A stretch of DNA of 62,033 nucleotides from Gallionella sp. (GCA_003153155.1 PLWV01000025.1:1-62033), one strand, 5' to 3'. Numbered from the stretch's first letter, positions 1 to 8,520 are shown. Numbers and translations: made by a program. Notes: generated from the letters alone by a model not told the origin.

Positions 1-131
1 TCGTGCTGCTCAGCCTGGAAGTGGCTGCCACGCTGCTGTTGCTGGGCGCGCAGGTGATTGCGGAATACGAACGCATCGAGATCGGGGGGGGGCCGAAGAA
101 GCCGGTGCCGGTGCACACCAAAGCCGCCTGA
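1..131 (+). CDS. C-terminal end of a probable membrane protein (partial)
   Basis: The reading frame is open from the left edge and stops with TGA at 129-131. It encodes about 42 residues: a hydrophobic stretch (VAATLLLLGAQVIAEYERI) followed by a basic, proline-containing tail (PKKPVPVHTKAA). The hydrophobic helix ending in LLLLGAQ..AEYER resembles the last helix of YihY/BrkB-type (UPF0761) inner-membrane proteins, but the fragment is too short to be sure. The upstream part lies outside the window. Confidence 0.45.
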   Translation, partial: VLLSLEVAATLLLLGAQVIAEYERIEIGGGPKKPVPVHTKAA

Positions 132-141
132 ATCAGCCGCG

Positions 142-318
142 CTACGGCCGCCAGTCGTCCTCGTCCTGGATGATGTTGATCATGGGAATCATTGGGGGGT
201 CAGCAACAATATTTCTTCTTCCCCTGTTGCTCTGCTCAGTCTGCCTGCCAGACCAGCCGGTCATCCTTACACAACTGGGCGGCTCATCAAGTATTGTATC
301 TTTCCCGCCGTTAGGCAT
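142..318 (-). CDS. possible small hypothetical protein, 58 aa
   Basis: An ATG at 318 opens a 58-codon frame on the minus strand that stops with TAG at 142, convergent with the gene ending at 131. The product is polar and ends in an acidic stretch (IIQDEDDWRP). No convincing Shine-Dalgarno sequence precedes the ATG and I recognise no family. It is listed because it is the only sensible frame in a 248-base gap and its composition is protein-like; it could equally be non-coding. Confidence 0.25.
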   Translation of the reverse strand: MPNGGKDTILDEPPSCVRMTGWSGRQTEQSNRGRRNIVADPPMIPMINIIQDEDDWRP

Positions 319-379
319 GTCGGGTCAACAATTCGATAGCCTGTTATAGTAAACGCTCCACGCTTCGCCTGAGGCAGAC

Positions 380-1897
380 ATGGCCGTCGAAACCGAACTC
401 AAATTGCGCATCGCCCCTGAGCAACTTGCCAAGTTGAAACGGCATGCGCTGCTCAAGACGCATTCATTAACACGTCCGGTCACACGCCGTCTTTACAATA
501 TCTATTACGACACCCCGAAACTTGATTTGCATAAATCCGAAATGGCGTTGCGTTTGCGCCATGCCGGTCGGCGATGGCTGCAAACCTTGAAGGGCGGCGG
601 TTCGGTCAAGGCCGGGCTGCATCAGCGCAACGAATGGGAAATGCCGGTGAGCGGTGCGGCACTGGATTTTTCTTTGCCGCAAGCGGCGGAGTGGGAAGAG
701 CATTTGCCGCAGCCGTTGCGCAAAAAATTGCAGCCGGTTTTCGTCACCGATTTTTCCCGCACCAGTCGGATGTTGATGTGGCAGGACGCGCAAATCGAGT
801 TGTGCATGGATCAGGGCGAGGCAAGCACCGAGCAGCACAGCACACCGATTTGCGAGTTGGAATTGGAATTGAAATCCGGTGACCCGCAGCAATTGTTCGA
901 GTTGGCGCTGGCGATACTGGAAATCGTGCCGTTCGAACTGGAAGTGGTCAGCAAGGCGGAGCAGGGATATCGCCTGTTGTCCGGATATATCGAGCATCCG
1001 GTAAAGGGCGTTGCGCCGGCTCTTGCCAGGACGGACACGCTGGCAGATGTGCTGAAAACGCTGATCTGGTCTTGTCTGCAGCATTTTCAAAACAATCTGC
1101 GTGGCGCGATGGGTAGCGATGATGCCGAATATTTGCATCAGATGCGCGTCGCGCTGCGCCGCTTGCGCGTGGTGCTGCGCATGGCTGGAAAGGTCAGTGC
1201 CGATGAGCAGTTGGCCGAATTGAGCAAAGATATTTCAGCTCTGTGCGTCGCGTTGGGGCGTATTCGCGAATGGGATGTGTTCATCGCCCAGACAGTGCAG
1301 CCGATGTGTTCGCGGATGGGCGGGCATGGCGGTTTGCAGGCTTTGCTGGCGGCCAGCGAGCGGCAAGGTGCAGCTTGTTATGCGGCACTGCGCGGCGCGG
1401 CGCAGGCGCGTGAATTGCAGCATTTGCTGTTGCGCTTCGCCATCTGGATGAACGGCCCATATTGGCAGCAGCAAACAGAGACCGTGCTGCAGGCGCAAGA
1501 TTTTGCGACCAGCCGCTTGCGCAAGCTGGCCAAACGGTTCGCCCGGTCCGGACAGCAATTGCATACCGTCGATGCCGCGCAATTGCATGCGCTGCGCATT
1601 GTCGCCAAGAAGCTCAGATATAGCGCGGAATTTTTTGCGGCTTTATACGACAAGCAGAAAGCCAGGTCTTTCCTTGCCGCGTTAAGCGAAGTGCAAGACG
1701 TGCTCGGGCAGATCAACGATGTCGCGGTGGCGCATCGTTTGCTGGATGAGTTGGCGGCGGATGCCGCTTTGGATGGGCATCAGGAGGCGGTCGTTCTGGC
1801 CAAGGGCTGGATCGCGCATGATCTGTCCCATCAGCTCAGTGTATTGCGCAAAACCATTCAACGCTTCAACAAACAATCCGCGTTTTGGGAAAAATAA
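380..1897 (+). CDS. CYTH and CHAD domain-containing protein
   Basis: The 505-residue product begins with the CYTH (triphosphate tunnel metalloenzyme) signature ExExK at residues 4-8 (ETELK). An N-terminal CYTH domain spans roughly residues 1-200. A CHAD domain follows (about 225-500): helical, rich in conserved His/Arg/Lys, including HQMRVALRRLR and the later LHALRIVAKKLRY block. CYTH enzymes hydrolyse inorganic triphosphate or related compounds, and CHAD domains bind polyphosphate, so the fusion probably acts in polyphosphate or triphosphate metabolism. The ATG follows a GAGG-type ribosome binding site. The family call is strong; the substrate is inferred. Confidence 0.93.
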   Translation: MAVETELKLRIAPEQLAKLKRHALLKTHSLTRPVTRRLYNIYYDTPKLDLHKSEMALRLRHAGRRWLQTLKGGGSVKAGLHQRNEWEMPVSGAALDFSLPQAAEWEEHLPQPLRKKLQPVFVTDFSRTSRMLMWQDAQIELCMDQGEASTEQHSTPICELELELKSGDPQQLFELALAILEIVPFELEVVSKAEQGYRLLSGYIEHPVKGVAPALARTDTLADVLKTLIWSCLQHFQNNLRGAMGSDDAEYLHQMRVALRRLRVVLRMAGKVSADEQLAELSKDISALCVALGRIREWDVFIAQTVQPMCSRMGGHGGLQALLAASERQGAACYAALRGAAQARELQHLLLRFAIWMNGPYWQQQTETVLQAQDFATSRLRKLAKRFARSGQQLHTVDAAQLHALRIVAKKLRYSAEFFAALYDKQKARSFLAALSEVQDVLGQINDVAVAHRLLDELAADAALDGHQEAVVLAKGWIAHDLSHQLSVLRKTIQRFNKQSAFWEK

Positions 1898-1999
1898 TTA
1901 GTCGGTGGTCATTGCCAGCGACGGCAATGCAGTTTATCGTGTGCGGGTGAACCAGCCGATGTTAATTGAACTGTGCGATTTGCTTGGGAAAGGAAAAAC

Positions 2000-2647
2000 A
2001 TGAACATCAAAAAATTGGTACCCGTTGGTATCCTGATCATAGTCGGTGGTATCGGAGCATATATGTTTTTGTACCCCCAGGAACAGAAAGTGAACCACAC
2101 TGTTGTAGCGCCTAAAGCACCACCAAGTGTTGCCGCGCCTGTGGCGCCGCCACCTGTTTCGGCTCCTGCGTCAGTTCCTGCGTCAGCTCCTGCGACAGTT
2201 CCTGGGTCAGTTCCTGGGTCAGTTCCTGGGTCAGTTCCTGGGTCAGTTCCTGGGTCAGTTCATGGGTCAGCTCCTGGGTCAGTTCCTGGGTCAGCTCCTG
2301 TTGCCGCACCTGCGGCACAACCACCCGTTGCTGCGCCTAAAGCAGCAGTTGCACCAGCTCAAGTGATAGCGCCTGTTTCCGCCCCGCCCGCAGCACCATC
2401 TCGAATCGCTGCGCCTGTAGCACCAGCGCCTGCAGCAACCCCGGTTGTCGCGACACCGGTTCAAGCTCTTCAGCCGCCATTAAAACTCTCTAAAACTATC
2501 AAGACCGCAAATAAATCATCCCAATCCGGCAAGACCACTAGCAAGCCGACCACTAGCACACAGACGAAGAGACCAAAAGATTTAGATCTAAGAGATTGCC
2601 TGAAACTGGAGACTGACGCAGCTATTGCGAAATGCGCAGGTGAGTAA
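2000..2647 (+). CDS. membrane-anchored Pro/Ala/Val-rich protein with tetrapeptide repeats
   Basis: I place the start at ATG 2000, behind GGGAAAGGAAAA, giving 215 residues; an in-frame ATG at 1973 lacks such a site. Residues about 5-26 form one hydrophobic helix (LVPVGILIIVGGIGAYMFL), so the protein is probably held in the inner membrane with its bulk in the periplasm. A low-complexity region rich in Pro, Ala and Val follows, including eleven (G/A)SVP-type tetrapeptides at residues 57-100, then a Lys/Thr/Ser-rich stretch and a short C-terminal segment with two cysteines (LRDCLKLETDAAIAKCAGE). The two cysteines suggest a disulfide. No family is recognised. It ends two bases before the hydrolase start. 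Confidence 0.75.
   Translation: MNIKKLVPVGILIIVGGIGAYMFLYPQEQKVNHTVVAPKAPPSVAAPVAPPPVSAPASVPASAPATVPGSVPGSVPGSVPGSVPGSVHGSAPGSVPGSAPVAAPAAQPPVAAPKAAVAPAQVIAPVSAPPAAPSRIAAPVAPAPAATPVVATPVQALQPPLKLSKTIKTANKSSQSGKTTSKPTTSTQTKRPKDLDLRDCLKLETDAAIAKCAGE
2168..2299 (+). repeat. 12-bp coding tandem repeat, 11 units
   Basis: Eleven consecutive 12-bp units of the form G(G/C)GTCAG(T/C)TCCT encode Gly/Ala-Ser-Val/Ala-Pro tetrapeptides inside the Pro/Ala-rich membrane protein. Units 4-7 are identical, and the rest differ by one or two bases. The unit length is a multiple of three, so copy-number change would lengthen or shorten the protein without frameshift. Confidence 0.95.
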
Positions 2648-2649
2648 GA

Positions 2650-3876
2650 GTGGCAACTCCGCCGCTTGAGGCGCGGCACCAGCCATCCGGATTGAACTCT
2701 CAGTTCAATGGCAGCCGGTTGGCGTTTGCGGATTATGTGGCGCGCAACCGAGACATGCTTGGCAGGGCACACTCCGGATCGGGTGTTGCCGATCCGGAAA
2801 AAATAGTCGATGGCAATGCGCCGTTCGAACTTAAGCCCAATAATCCATCCCCTCCCCCTTGCAGGGGGAGGGCTAGGGAGGGGGTAGAAACTTCTTCGTT
2901 CTGCCGAGAAAAGCCTTATCGTCGCGGCGTGCTGCTTACGCATGGTCTGAGCGACTCCCCTTATTCCATGCGTCATCTGGCTGCGTTCTTTCAGGAAAAC
3001 GGCTTTCGTGTCATGGCAGTATTATTGCCGGGTCATGGTACGCAGCCGGGGGATTTGCTTGAGGTAACCTGGCAGGAGTGGGCCAAGACCGTGGCCTATG
3101 GAGCTTATAAGCTGGCCGAGGAGGTTGATGAAGTCTATCTGGCGGGATACTCTACTGGCGCCACGCTGAGCGTTTACCAGAGTCTGCGCGACAACCGGGT
3201 GCGCGGTCTGCTCTTGTTTTCTCCCGCACTCAAAATAACGCGATGGGCTGCGTTGGCTGGCTTGCACAAGCTATATAGCTGGTTGATACCGTCAGCCAGA
3301 TGGGTAGACATTAAACCCGATCTGGACATCTACAAGTACGAGTCCTTTCCGAAGAATGCCGCTGCTCAGTTGTATGCGCTGACCAAAGAGCTCAGCGCTC
3401 AGTTGCAGCAGCATGAGTTGGACATTCCAGTCTTCATCGCTGCCAGTGCAGATGACATGACCGTCAAAACATCGGTAACTTTGGAATTCATGGCGCGCGT
3501 GCGCCACCCGTCCAGCAAACTGGTGCTTTACACCACTGAACCGGAAAAGTTTCCGCCCGGTTTTCCGGCGGCCAAATTGGAATTGATGAACAGCGTAGTT
3601 CCCGAGCAGAAAATATTAAGTTCCGCACATACGGCCATCGTGATACCACCCGAGGACAAGCATTATGGCGTGGCGGGGGAGTATTCCAATTGTGTGCATT
3701 ATTATCCGGACGAAATGGAAAAATACGCTGCCTGCCTCAAGCATCCCGAGCAAGATTTTCAAGGTGAGTTGACTGAGGAAAACCTTAAAGCCGGTATTCT
3801 GCGGCGCCTGATGTACAACCCGAATTTTGCAGCGCTTAAAGTTTCCATGCAGCGATTCATTGATGAACTGCCATGA
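2650..3876 (+). CDS. alpha/beta hydrolase, lysophospholipase-like
   Basis: The 408-residue product starts with GTG at 2650, two bases after the previous stop. It has an alpha/beta-hydrolase oxyanion motif LLTHGLSDSPYSM, followed by LLPGHGT, and a nucleophile elbow GYSTG with Ser168. A catalytic His is plausible in SSAHTAIV. This pattern is shared with lysophospholipases, monoacylglycerol lipases and carboxylesterases. It overlaps the glycerophosphodiesterase gene by ATGA, which suggests acyl-chain removal ahead of headgroup cleavage. Residues about 63-81, before the first core strand, are encoded by a palindromic GC-rich repeat and look like an in-frame insertion. The exact substrate is unknown. 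Confidence 0.85.
   Translation: MATPPLEARHQPSGLNSQFNGSRLAFADYVARNRDMLGRAHSGSGVADPEKIVDGNAPFELKPNNPSPPPCRGRAREGVETSSFCREKPYRRGVLLTHGLSDSPYSMRHLAAFFQENGFRVMAVLLPGHGTQPGDLLEVTWQEWAKTVAYGAYKLAEEVDEVYLAGYSTGATLSVYQSLRDNRVRGLLLFSPALKITRWAALAGLHKLYSWLIPSARWVDIKPDLDIYKYESFPKNAAAQLYALTKELSAQLQQHELDIPVFIAASADDMTVKTSVTLEFMARVRHPSSKLVLYTTEPEKFPPGFPAAKLELMNSVVPEQKILSSAHTAIVIPPEDKHYGVAGEYSNCVHYYPDEMEKYAACLKHPEQDFQGELTEENLKAGILRRLMYNPNFAALKVSMQRFIDELP
2848..2885 (+). repeat. REP-like palindromic repeat, in frame inside the hydrolase gene
   Basis: A perfect 9-bp stem (CCTCCCCCT / AGGGGGAGG) with a TGC loop is followed by GCTAGGGAGGGGG. The same architecture occurs in truB at 38733-38765 and, in the opposite orientation, at the end of rbfA (38161-38192). 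Here it is translated as part of NNPSPPPCRGRAREGVE. Confidence 0.85.
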
Positions 3877-4616
3877 CTAAAACCATGATATTCGCCCACC
3901 GTGGTGCCAATAAGGAGGCGGCGGAAAATACCAGGTCGGCTTTCGACAAGGCGCTGGAATATGCCATCGATGGCATAGAAACGGACGTGCAACTCAGTCG
4001 CGATGAAGTTGCCGTGCTCTGGCACGACCGGTTTCTCGGCAAGGTAGGCTTGCCCAGCAAGCATATCGACGATTTCGATCATGCCCAGTTGCAGGCCATG
4101 AATTTCGCCGCGCATTATTCTTCGGGAGCCAAACCGGAAGGTATCATGAGCCTGAAAGAATTTCTGGATGCCTATCGCAAACGCTGCCGCTTGCTGATCG
4201 AAATCAAGAATCGCGAATGGGAGCTATCCTATCGCCATGAAATCAAGATTCGGCAAACCTTGGGGATGGTCGGAGCGGTCAATGACGATGCCGTCATGGT
4301 TTCCTCATTCAATCTCCCCAGTTTGGTTTATGCACATCAATGCGCGCCCGAGTTCCCGCTGGTTTACAACTTTGAAACTGACCAGACAGTTAAAGATGCG
4401 GAGCAGGTTTTGGCCGCGCAACCTTTTCTGCACGGACTATGTTTGCCCATAGCAACCCTTGATGACGCCATGGTCGGGCTGCTGCGCGGTCAGGACAAAT
4501 ACATCGCGGTTTACACCTGCAACAGCGACGCGGAAATCAATCTGGCGCTGGAGTTGGGAGTGGACATTCTCATCAGCGATGTTCCGCAAAAAGCCCTGCA
4601 GATGAGGGATAGATGA
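3873..4616 (+). CDS. glycerophosphodiester phosphodiesterase
   Basis: This 247-residue GDPD-family TIM-barrel enzyme hydrolyses deacylated phospholipids (glycerophosphodiesters) to sn-glycerol-3-phosphate and an alcohol. The N-terminus has the catalytic HRG (residues 9-11), then ENT, the metal-binding ETDVQLSRDE and the second histidine in LWHD. A later IEIK supplies another expected acidic residue. There is no signal peptide, so it is cytoplasmic and UgpQ-like rather than a periplasmic GlpQ. It overlaps the hydrolase upstream and the G3P dehydrogenase downstream by ATGA junctions, so the three genes are almost certainly co-translated. Confidence 0.93.
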   Translation: MTKTMIFAHRGANKEAAENTRSAFDKALEYAIDGIETDVQLSRDEVAVLWHDRFLGKVGLPSKHIDDFDHAQLQAMNFAAHYSSGAKPEGIMSLKEFLDAYRKRCRLLIEIKNREWELSYRHEIKIRQTLGMVGAVNDDAVMVSSFNLPSLVYAHQCAPEFPLVYNFETDQTVKDAEQVLAAQPFLHGLCLPIATLDDAMVGLLRGQDKYIAVYTCNSDAEINLALELGVDILISDVPQKALQMRDR

Positions 4617-6178
4617 AACGCGATTTTTCTTTGCTGGCAGGGAGACACTTCGATCTGCTGGTCTGCGGCGGCGGAATCTATGGAGCGTGGACTGCTTATG
4701 ACGCGGCCTTGCGCGGCTTAAGCGTTGCCATCATAGAGCAGGGCGACTGGGCCGCCGCGACCTCTTCCGCATCCAGCAAGCTGATTCACGGCGGCTTGCG
4801 CTACCTTGAGACTTACGATTTCAAGTTGGTCAGGAAGGCGATATTGGAACGACAGATGCTTTTGGAGATGGCGCCGCATCGTGTTTGGCCGTTGCGCTTC
4901 GGTGTGCCGGTATACGCGGACAGCCGCATTGGCACGCTACAGTTGAAGGCCGGTTTGATCCTGTACGATTTTCTGGCTGGCTTTCCCGGCCCGGACATTG
5001 CCCATCATCACTTTGACCGCAAGGCCTTTGCCGAACGTTTTTCCGCACTCGATAGCGAGGGTCTGAAAGGCGGTTTCACCTATGGTGATGCACAGACCGA
5101 TGATGCGCGGCTGGTGCTGGAATTGATCGCGGGTGCCATGGCAGCCGGAGCGATGTGCGTGAACTATTGCAAGCTGACCGGATTGATAGAAACGAACGGA
5201 CTGGTAAGCGGCGCGACGGTTCAGGATCAACTCAACCACAACAGCGTGGAGATTCATGCCAAACAAATCGTCAACACCACCGGCCAATGGACGGCAACAT
5301 CGGAGCAAGGACGCGAGTGGTGCCGGTTGACCAAGGGCATACATCTGGTCATGCCTGCGGCACTGGCTGATGAGGCCTTGCTGTTGACAGCCAAGTCCGA
5401 TGGCCGGGTATTTTTCTTGATCCCCTGGTATGGCATGACGCTGGTCGGCACAACCGATACGGAATACAGCGACGATCTTGACCATGTCGCCGTCGAGCCG
5501 GAAGAAGTCGCCTATCTGCTTGCTGAAGCCAATCATTATCTCAAGACCGCCTGGACGGAAACAGACATCGTCGGAAGCTATGCCGGCGTGCGTGTGATGA
5601 AGCGCAGCGACAAAGCCTCGCCATCAGCCGTCAGCCGCGACTGGGAATTGGAAACCGGGAGCAATGGGGTGCATTACTCCATAGGCGGAAAACTTACCTC
5701 TGCCCGGGAAGATGCCGCATGCATCGTCAACACAGTGTGCGCACAACTTGGCATGGATAAACCTTGCGCAACCAGGAGCCGCCGATTCCCCTGGGCACCC
5801 GAGGAAAATTTTTCCGCGTGGGCCATAGCCGCAAGCGCTCAGGCAAATCAGCTTGGCATCGATCAGGAAAGCGCCAAATGGCTTATCCGCCGCCAAGGTA
5901 AACGCGTAGGCGAGGTGTTCAGCATCATTGCAGATGCTCCTGGTTTGGCCGAACGGATTGTGCCTACACTGCCTTTCATTTATGCGGATTTACTGTTTTG
6001 CGCCCGTAACGAAATGGTCATTCACTTGGATGATCTGCTGCGCCGCCGCATGCCGTTGTTGATACTGGCGCAGTTCACTGAAAATCCACTGCGCCGTATC
6101 GCTGAAACCGTTGCTGCCACGATGGGCTGGGATGAGGTTGCGATAGGCCGCGAAATTGAAACCTGCCGCCAGCGATGA
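4613..6178 (+). CDS. glpD: aerobic glycerol-3-phosphate dehydrogenase
   Basis: The 521-residue FAD-dependent enzyme oxidises sn-glycerol-3-phosphate to dihydroxyacetone phosphate and passes electrons to quinone at the membrane. An FAD-binding GGGIYGAW motif lies at residues 19-26, followed by SSASSKLIHGGLRYLE, a signature of GlpD. A C-terminal helical domain of the DAO_C type is present, and the length is close to the usual ~500. It overlaps the GDPD gene by ATGA, so the G3P released by that enzyme is likely its substrate. Confidence 0.95.
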   Translation: MKRDFSLLAGRHFDLLVCGGGIYGAWTAYDAALRGLSVAIIEQGDWAAATSSASSKLIHGGLRYLETYDFKLVRKAILERQMLLEMAPHRVWPLRFGVPVYADSRIGTLQLKAGLILYDFLAGFPGPDIAHHHFDRKAFAERFSALDSEGLKGGFTYGDAQTDDARLVLELIAGAMAAGAMCVNYCKLTGLIETNGLVSGATVQDQLNHNSVEIHAKQIVNTTGQWTATSEQGREWCRLTKGIHLVMPAALADEALLLTAKSDGRVFFLIPWYGMTLVGTTDTEYSDDLDHVAVEPEEVAYLLAEANHYLKTAWTETDIVGSYAGVRVMKRSDKASPSAVSRDWELETGSNGVHYSIGGKLTSAREDAACIVNTVCAQLGMDKPCATRSRRFPWAPEENFSAWAIAASAQANQLGIDQESAKWLIRRQGKRVGEVFSIIADAPGLAERIVPTLPFIYADLLFCARNEMVIHLDDLLRRRMPLLILAQFTENPLRRIAETVAATMGWDEVAIGREIETCRQR

Positions 6179-6220
6179 ACATAAATCTGCCAGCTTTCCC
6201 ATCTAAAATTCATTCAACCC

Positions 6221-6371
6221 TTCGATACCTCAGGGCGAACGGGTGCTTTCGATGGGATGCACGTCGGGCGCAGAATGCAAACTACCGTTCGTGCAGATGC
6301 TTCGACAAGCCTGTCTCGATCATGTCGAAAGACTCAGCACAGGGTACATCCGTTCGTGGTGAGGTATCGAA
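6221..6371. repeat. intergenic element with 22-bp terminal inverted repeats
   Basis: The left end (6221-6242, TTCGATACCTCA...CGAACGG) and right end (6350-6371, CCGTTCG...TGAGGTATCGAA) are inverted copies differing at about three positions. Between them lies another CCGTTCGTGCAGATGCTTCGACAAGCC motif of the same kind. This fits the widespread CCGTTCG...GTCGAA intergenic repeat family. It fills the gap between glpD and the FGGY kinase gene. Confidence 0.75.
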
Positions 6372-6392
6372 CCATAACGGATGTATCGAAGC

Positions 6393-7778
6393 ATGACAGC
6401 TTCCAAAATTTCCGCGATCGCACTTGACCTAGGTACCACGTCAATCAAGGCCGGGTTGCTGGATCAGGACGGTGTGCTCAGCAATATCGTTGCACGACCT
6501 GCGCCGAAGATCATCGTCACTGGCGGACGCTATGAAAGCGATGCCTTGGCCTATGCGGCGACTGCCGAACAAGTGCTTAACGAATGCCTTGCGCAGGCAG
6601 GTGATTGCAAATCGCTGGGTTTGTGCAGTCAACGCTCGTCTTTTTTGATCTGGGAGCGCACCAGCGGCCAACCGCTCACTCCGCTCATTTCCTGGCAGGA
6701 CAATCGCGGCGCAGCCAGCTGCGAAGCTTTGCGGGCGCACGAGAAATCTATCCGCAGTCTTACTGGATTGCCGCTGACACCTTATTATTTTGCTCCCAAG
6801 CTGCGCATCGTGTTGCAGGACAACCCGGAGTGGCGTGCACGACTGGAGAGTGGCGAATTGCGGGTTGGCACCTTGGATACTTTTCTGATTTGGCGCTGGA
6901 CCGGCGGCAAACATCATGTTACCGATGCATCCATGGCGGCGCGCACTTTGCTCATGGACATCCGTCAGCAGCAATGGTCGTCCGCACTCTGTGATCTGTT
7001 TGGCATACCCGCGCATATCCTGCCCCAAATCAACGCTTCCGCAGGATTGAATCTGCAACTGGACAACGGCCTGATCCTGCAAGCCAGTGTTGGCGACCAG
7101 TCAGCCGCGCTCATCGCCAGCGTTAGCGTAGACCCAGCGGAAGCTTTGGCCAATCTCGGTACCGGCTGTTTCGTCGTGCGCTATCTGCCGGAACAGAAGG
7201 CTAGGCCGGATGGTTATTTGCAGACTCTGGTGTATCAAGACAGTGCACAGCATGCCCACTTTGCCATCGAAGGCACGCTCAACTCCATTGCCGCTGCGCT
7301 TGCCCCCTATCCGGTTGGAGAGTGCCGGTTCGAAGATCTGGCACTGGACGATATTTTTTGTCTGGCGGAACCCAGCGGCCTGGGCGCACCATATTTCAGA
7401 AGTGATATGGGCATCAGATTTTCCCAACCGGTCGAATATTTTCCGCAGCGCCGTATTGCAGTCCTGCTGCAGGAAGCCGTTATTTTCAGGGTGGCGCGGA
7501 TACTGGAAGACTTTCACCGCGAGTGCGCGATCGAGCGGGTCTATCTTTCCGGAGGATTATCCGAACTGATTTGTTTGCAACAGGGCATTGCCCAGTGTGT
7601 ACCCTTTGATGTCTATCGCCTGGCGCAGGGCGAATCCAGCCTGAAGGGTGCCGCGCTGCTTGCAACCGGAATGGCATGCCACAGAAAAAGCGCAAGAATA
7701 TCGATTGCAGGCAACCCTCAAGCGTTGCAGCGAAAATATTTGCGTTGGAAGGCGTGGCTCGACGATTTGTTGGTTTGA
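6393..7778 (+). CDS. FGGY-family carbohydrate kinase, glycerol-kinase-like
   Basis: The start is placed at ATG 6393 (MTASKISAIALDLGTTSIKAG), which puts the phosphate-binding DLGTTS motif near the N-terminus as usual; an ATG at 6381 adds four residues. The 461-residue product has the FGGY fold: SWQDNRG, LTGLPLTPYYFAPKLR (similar to the glycerol kinase TGL..YFSGTK region), GTLDTFLIWRWTGG, VGDQSAALI and NLGTGCFVV. Such enzymes phosphorylate a sugar or polyol with ATP. Linkage to GDPD and glpD favours glycerol, but xylulose-type substrates cannot be excluded. It is slightly shorter than classical GlpK (~500). Confidence 0.82.
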   Translation: MTASKISAIALDLGTTSIKAGLLDQDGVLSNIVARPAPKIIVTGGRYESDALAYAATAEQVLNECLAQAGDCKSLGLCSQRSSFLIWERTSGQPLTPLISWQDNRGAASCEALRAHEKSIRSLTGLPLTPYYFAPKLRIVLQDNPEWRARLESGELRVGTLDTFLIWRWTGGKHHVTDASMAARTLLMDIRQQQWSSALCDLFGIPAHILPQINASAGLNLQLDNGLILQASVGDQSAALIASVSVDPAEALANLGTGCFVVRYLPEQKARPDGYLQTLVYQDSAQHAHFAIEGTLNSIAAALAPYPVGECRFEDLALDDIFCLAEPSGLGAPYFRSDMGIRFSQPVEYFPQRRIAVLLQEAVIFRVARILEDFHRECAIERVYLSGGLSELICLQQGIAQCVPFDVYRLAQGESSLKGAALLATGMACHRKSARISIAGNPQALQRKYLRWKAWLDDLLV

Positions 7779-7927
7779 TCGGTTGGCTTTCTGGCCATAT
7801 GATCCAACGCAGGCAGTCAGATTGAATCACCATAACGAATGATTCTGTCTCAAGGATTGGATGGCAAGCCCGGATGGAACACAGTAAAATCCAAAGCTTC
7901 GCTTAACAGCCAGACCGACTCCAAAAC

Positions 7928-8413
7928 ATGATCGAAATAACGGCAATTATTCTGCTGATAGCCTTCATTCTGATCGGACGTCTCACCAAGCCGAGGCAAC
8001 TGGAGAGGCCGGTGGTCATCGAACGTGGCGGTAACTATCGAGTCACGCTGGCACCCAGACTCAATCTGGCGATCAGCTTTATTGAGCGCATCGCGCATAG
8101 CTTTCGCGCCCAGCCTGCATTGTCTGGCGACAGCGCTACATTGTGCCTGGCGGTGAGCGATCCTTCATTGAAGCGCTATGCTATCGAAACTTATTTGCTC
8201 GCGATCACGTTGCGCCACGGCATGTTGTATTTTCAGGCGATGCAGCCGGTTCTAAAGGGCGACAGCCCCTACAGGCAACTCGACGAATTCGTCCAAGCGG
8301 CCAATATGCCGCCTGCCAAGCTGCCTGATGCACAACAGGATGAACGCCTCCTTGCCGCTGCCGAACAAACCGCAGCGGGCCACGATATCAGCATCCAGCG
8401 GTTGCTGGAATGA
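7928..8413 (+). CDS. hypothetical protein with N-terminal membrane helix
   Basis: The 161-residue product starts with a hydrophobic helix (residues 2-20, IEITAIILLIAFILIG) followed by a positively charged KPRQ, so it is probably inserted with its C-terminal part in the cytoplasm. The rest is mixed alpha/beta with no motif I recognise. It sits alone between the FGGY kinase and htpG on the same strand, and the sigma-32-type promoter lies after it. Confidence 0.7.
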   Translation: MIEITAIILLIAFILIGRLTKPRQLERPVVIERGGNYRVTLAPRLNLAISFIERIAHSFRAQPALSGDSATLCLAVSDPSLKRYAIETYLLAITLRHGMLYFQAMQPVLKGDSPYRQLDEFVQAANMPPAKLPDAQQDERLLAAAEQTAAGHDISIQRLLE

Positions 8414-8452
8414 TTCATGGCGAAACGATTATTGATGCATGATAATTCGCCA

Positions 8453-8478
8453 CTTGAAATTCTTCAGGCCGCCCCCAT
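8453..8478 (+). promoter_or_regulatory. sigma-32 (heat-shock) type promoter for htpG
   Basis: CTTGAAA at 8453-8459 and CCCCAT at 8473-8478 are separated by 13 bases, matching the RpoH consensus CTTGAA-N13/14-CCCCAT. It lies 43 bases upstream of the htpG ATG. Confidence 0.85.
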
Positions 8479-8520
8479 CAACTTTGCCACTCTTTGTAAA
8501 CGTAACTTAAGGGATATTGT

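Noticed and set aside
2112..2324. Antisense frame with QELTQELT repeats
   Set aside because: It simply reads the 12-bp tandem repeat on the other strand; no ribosome binding site.
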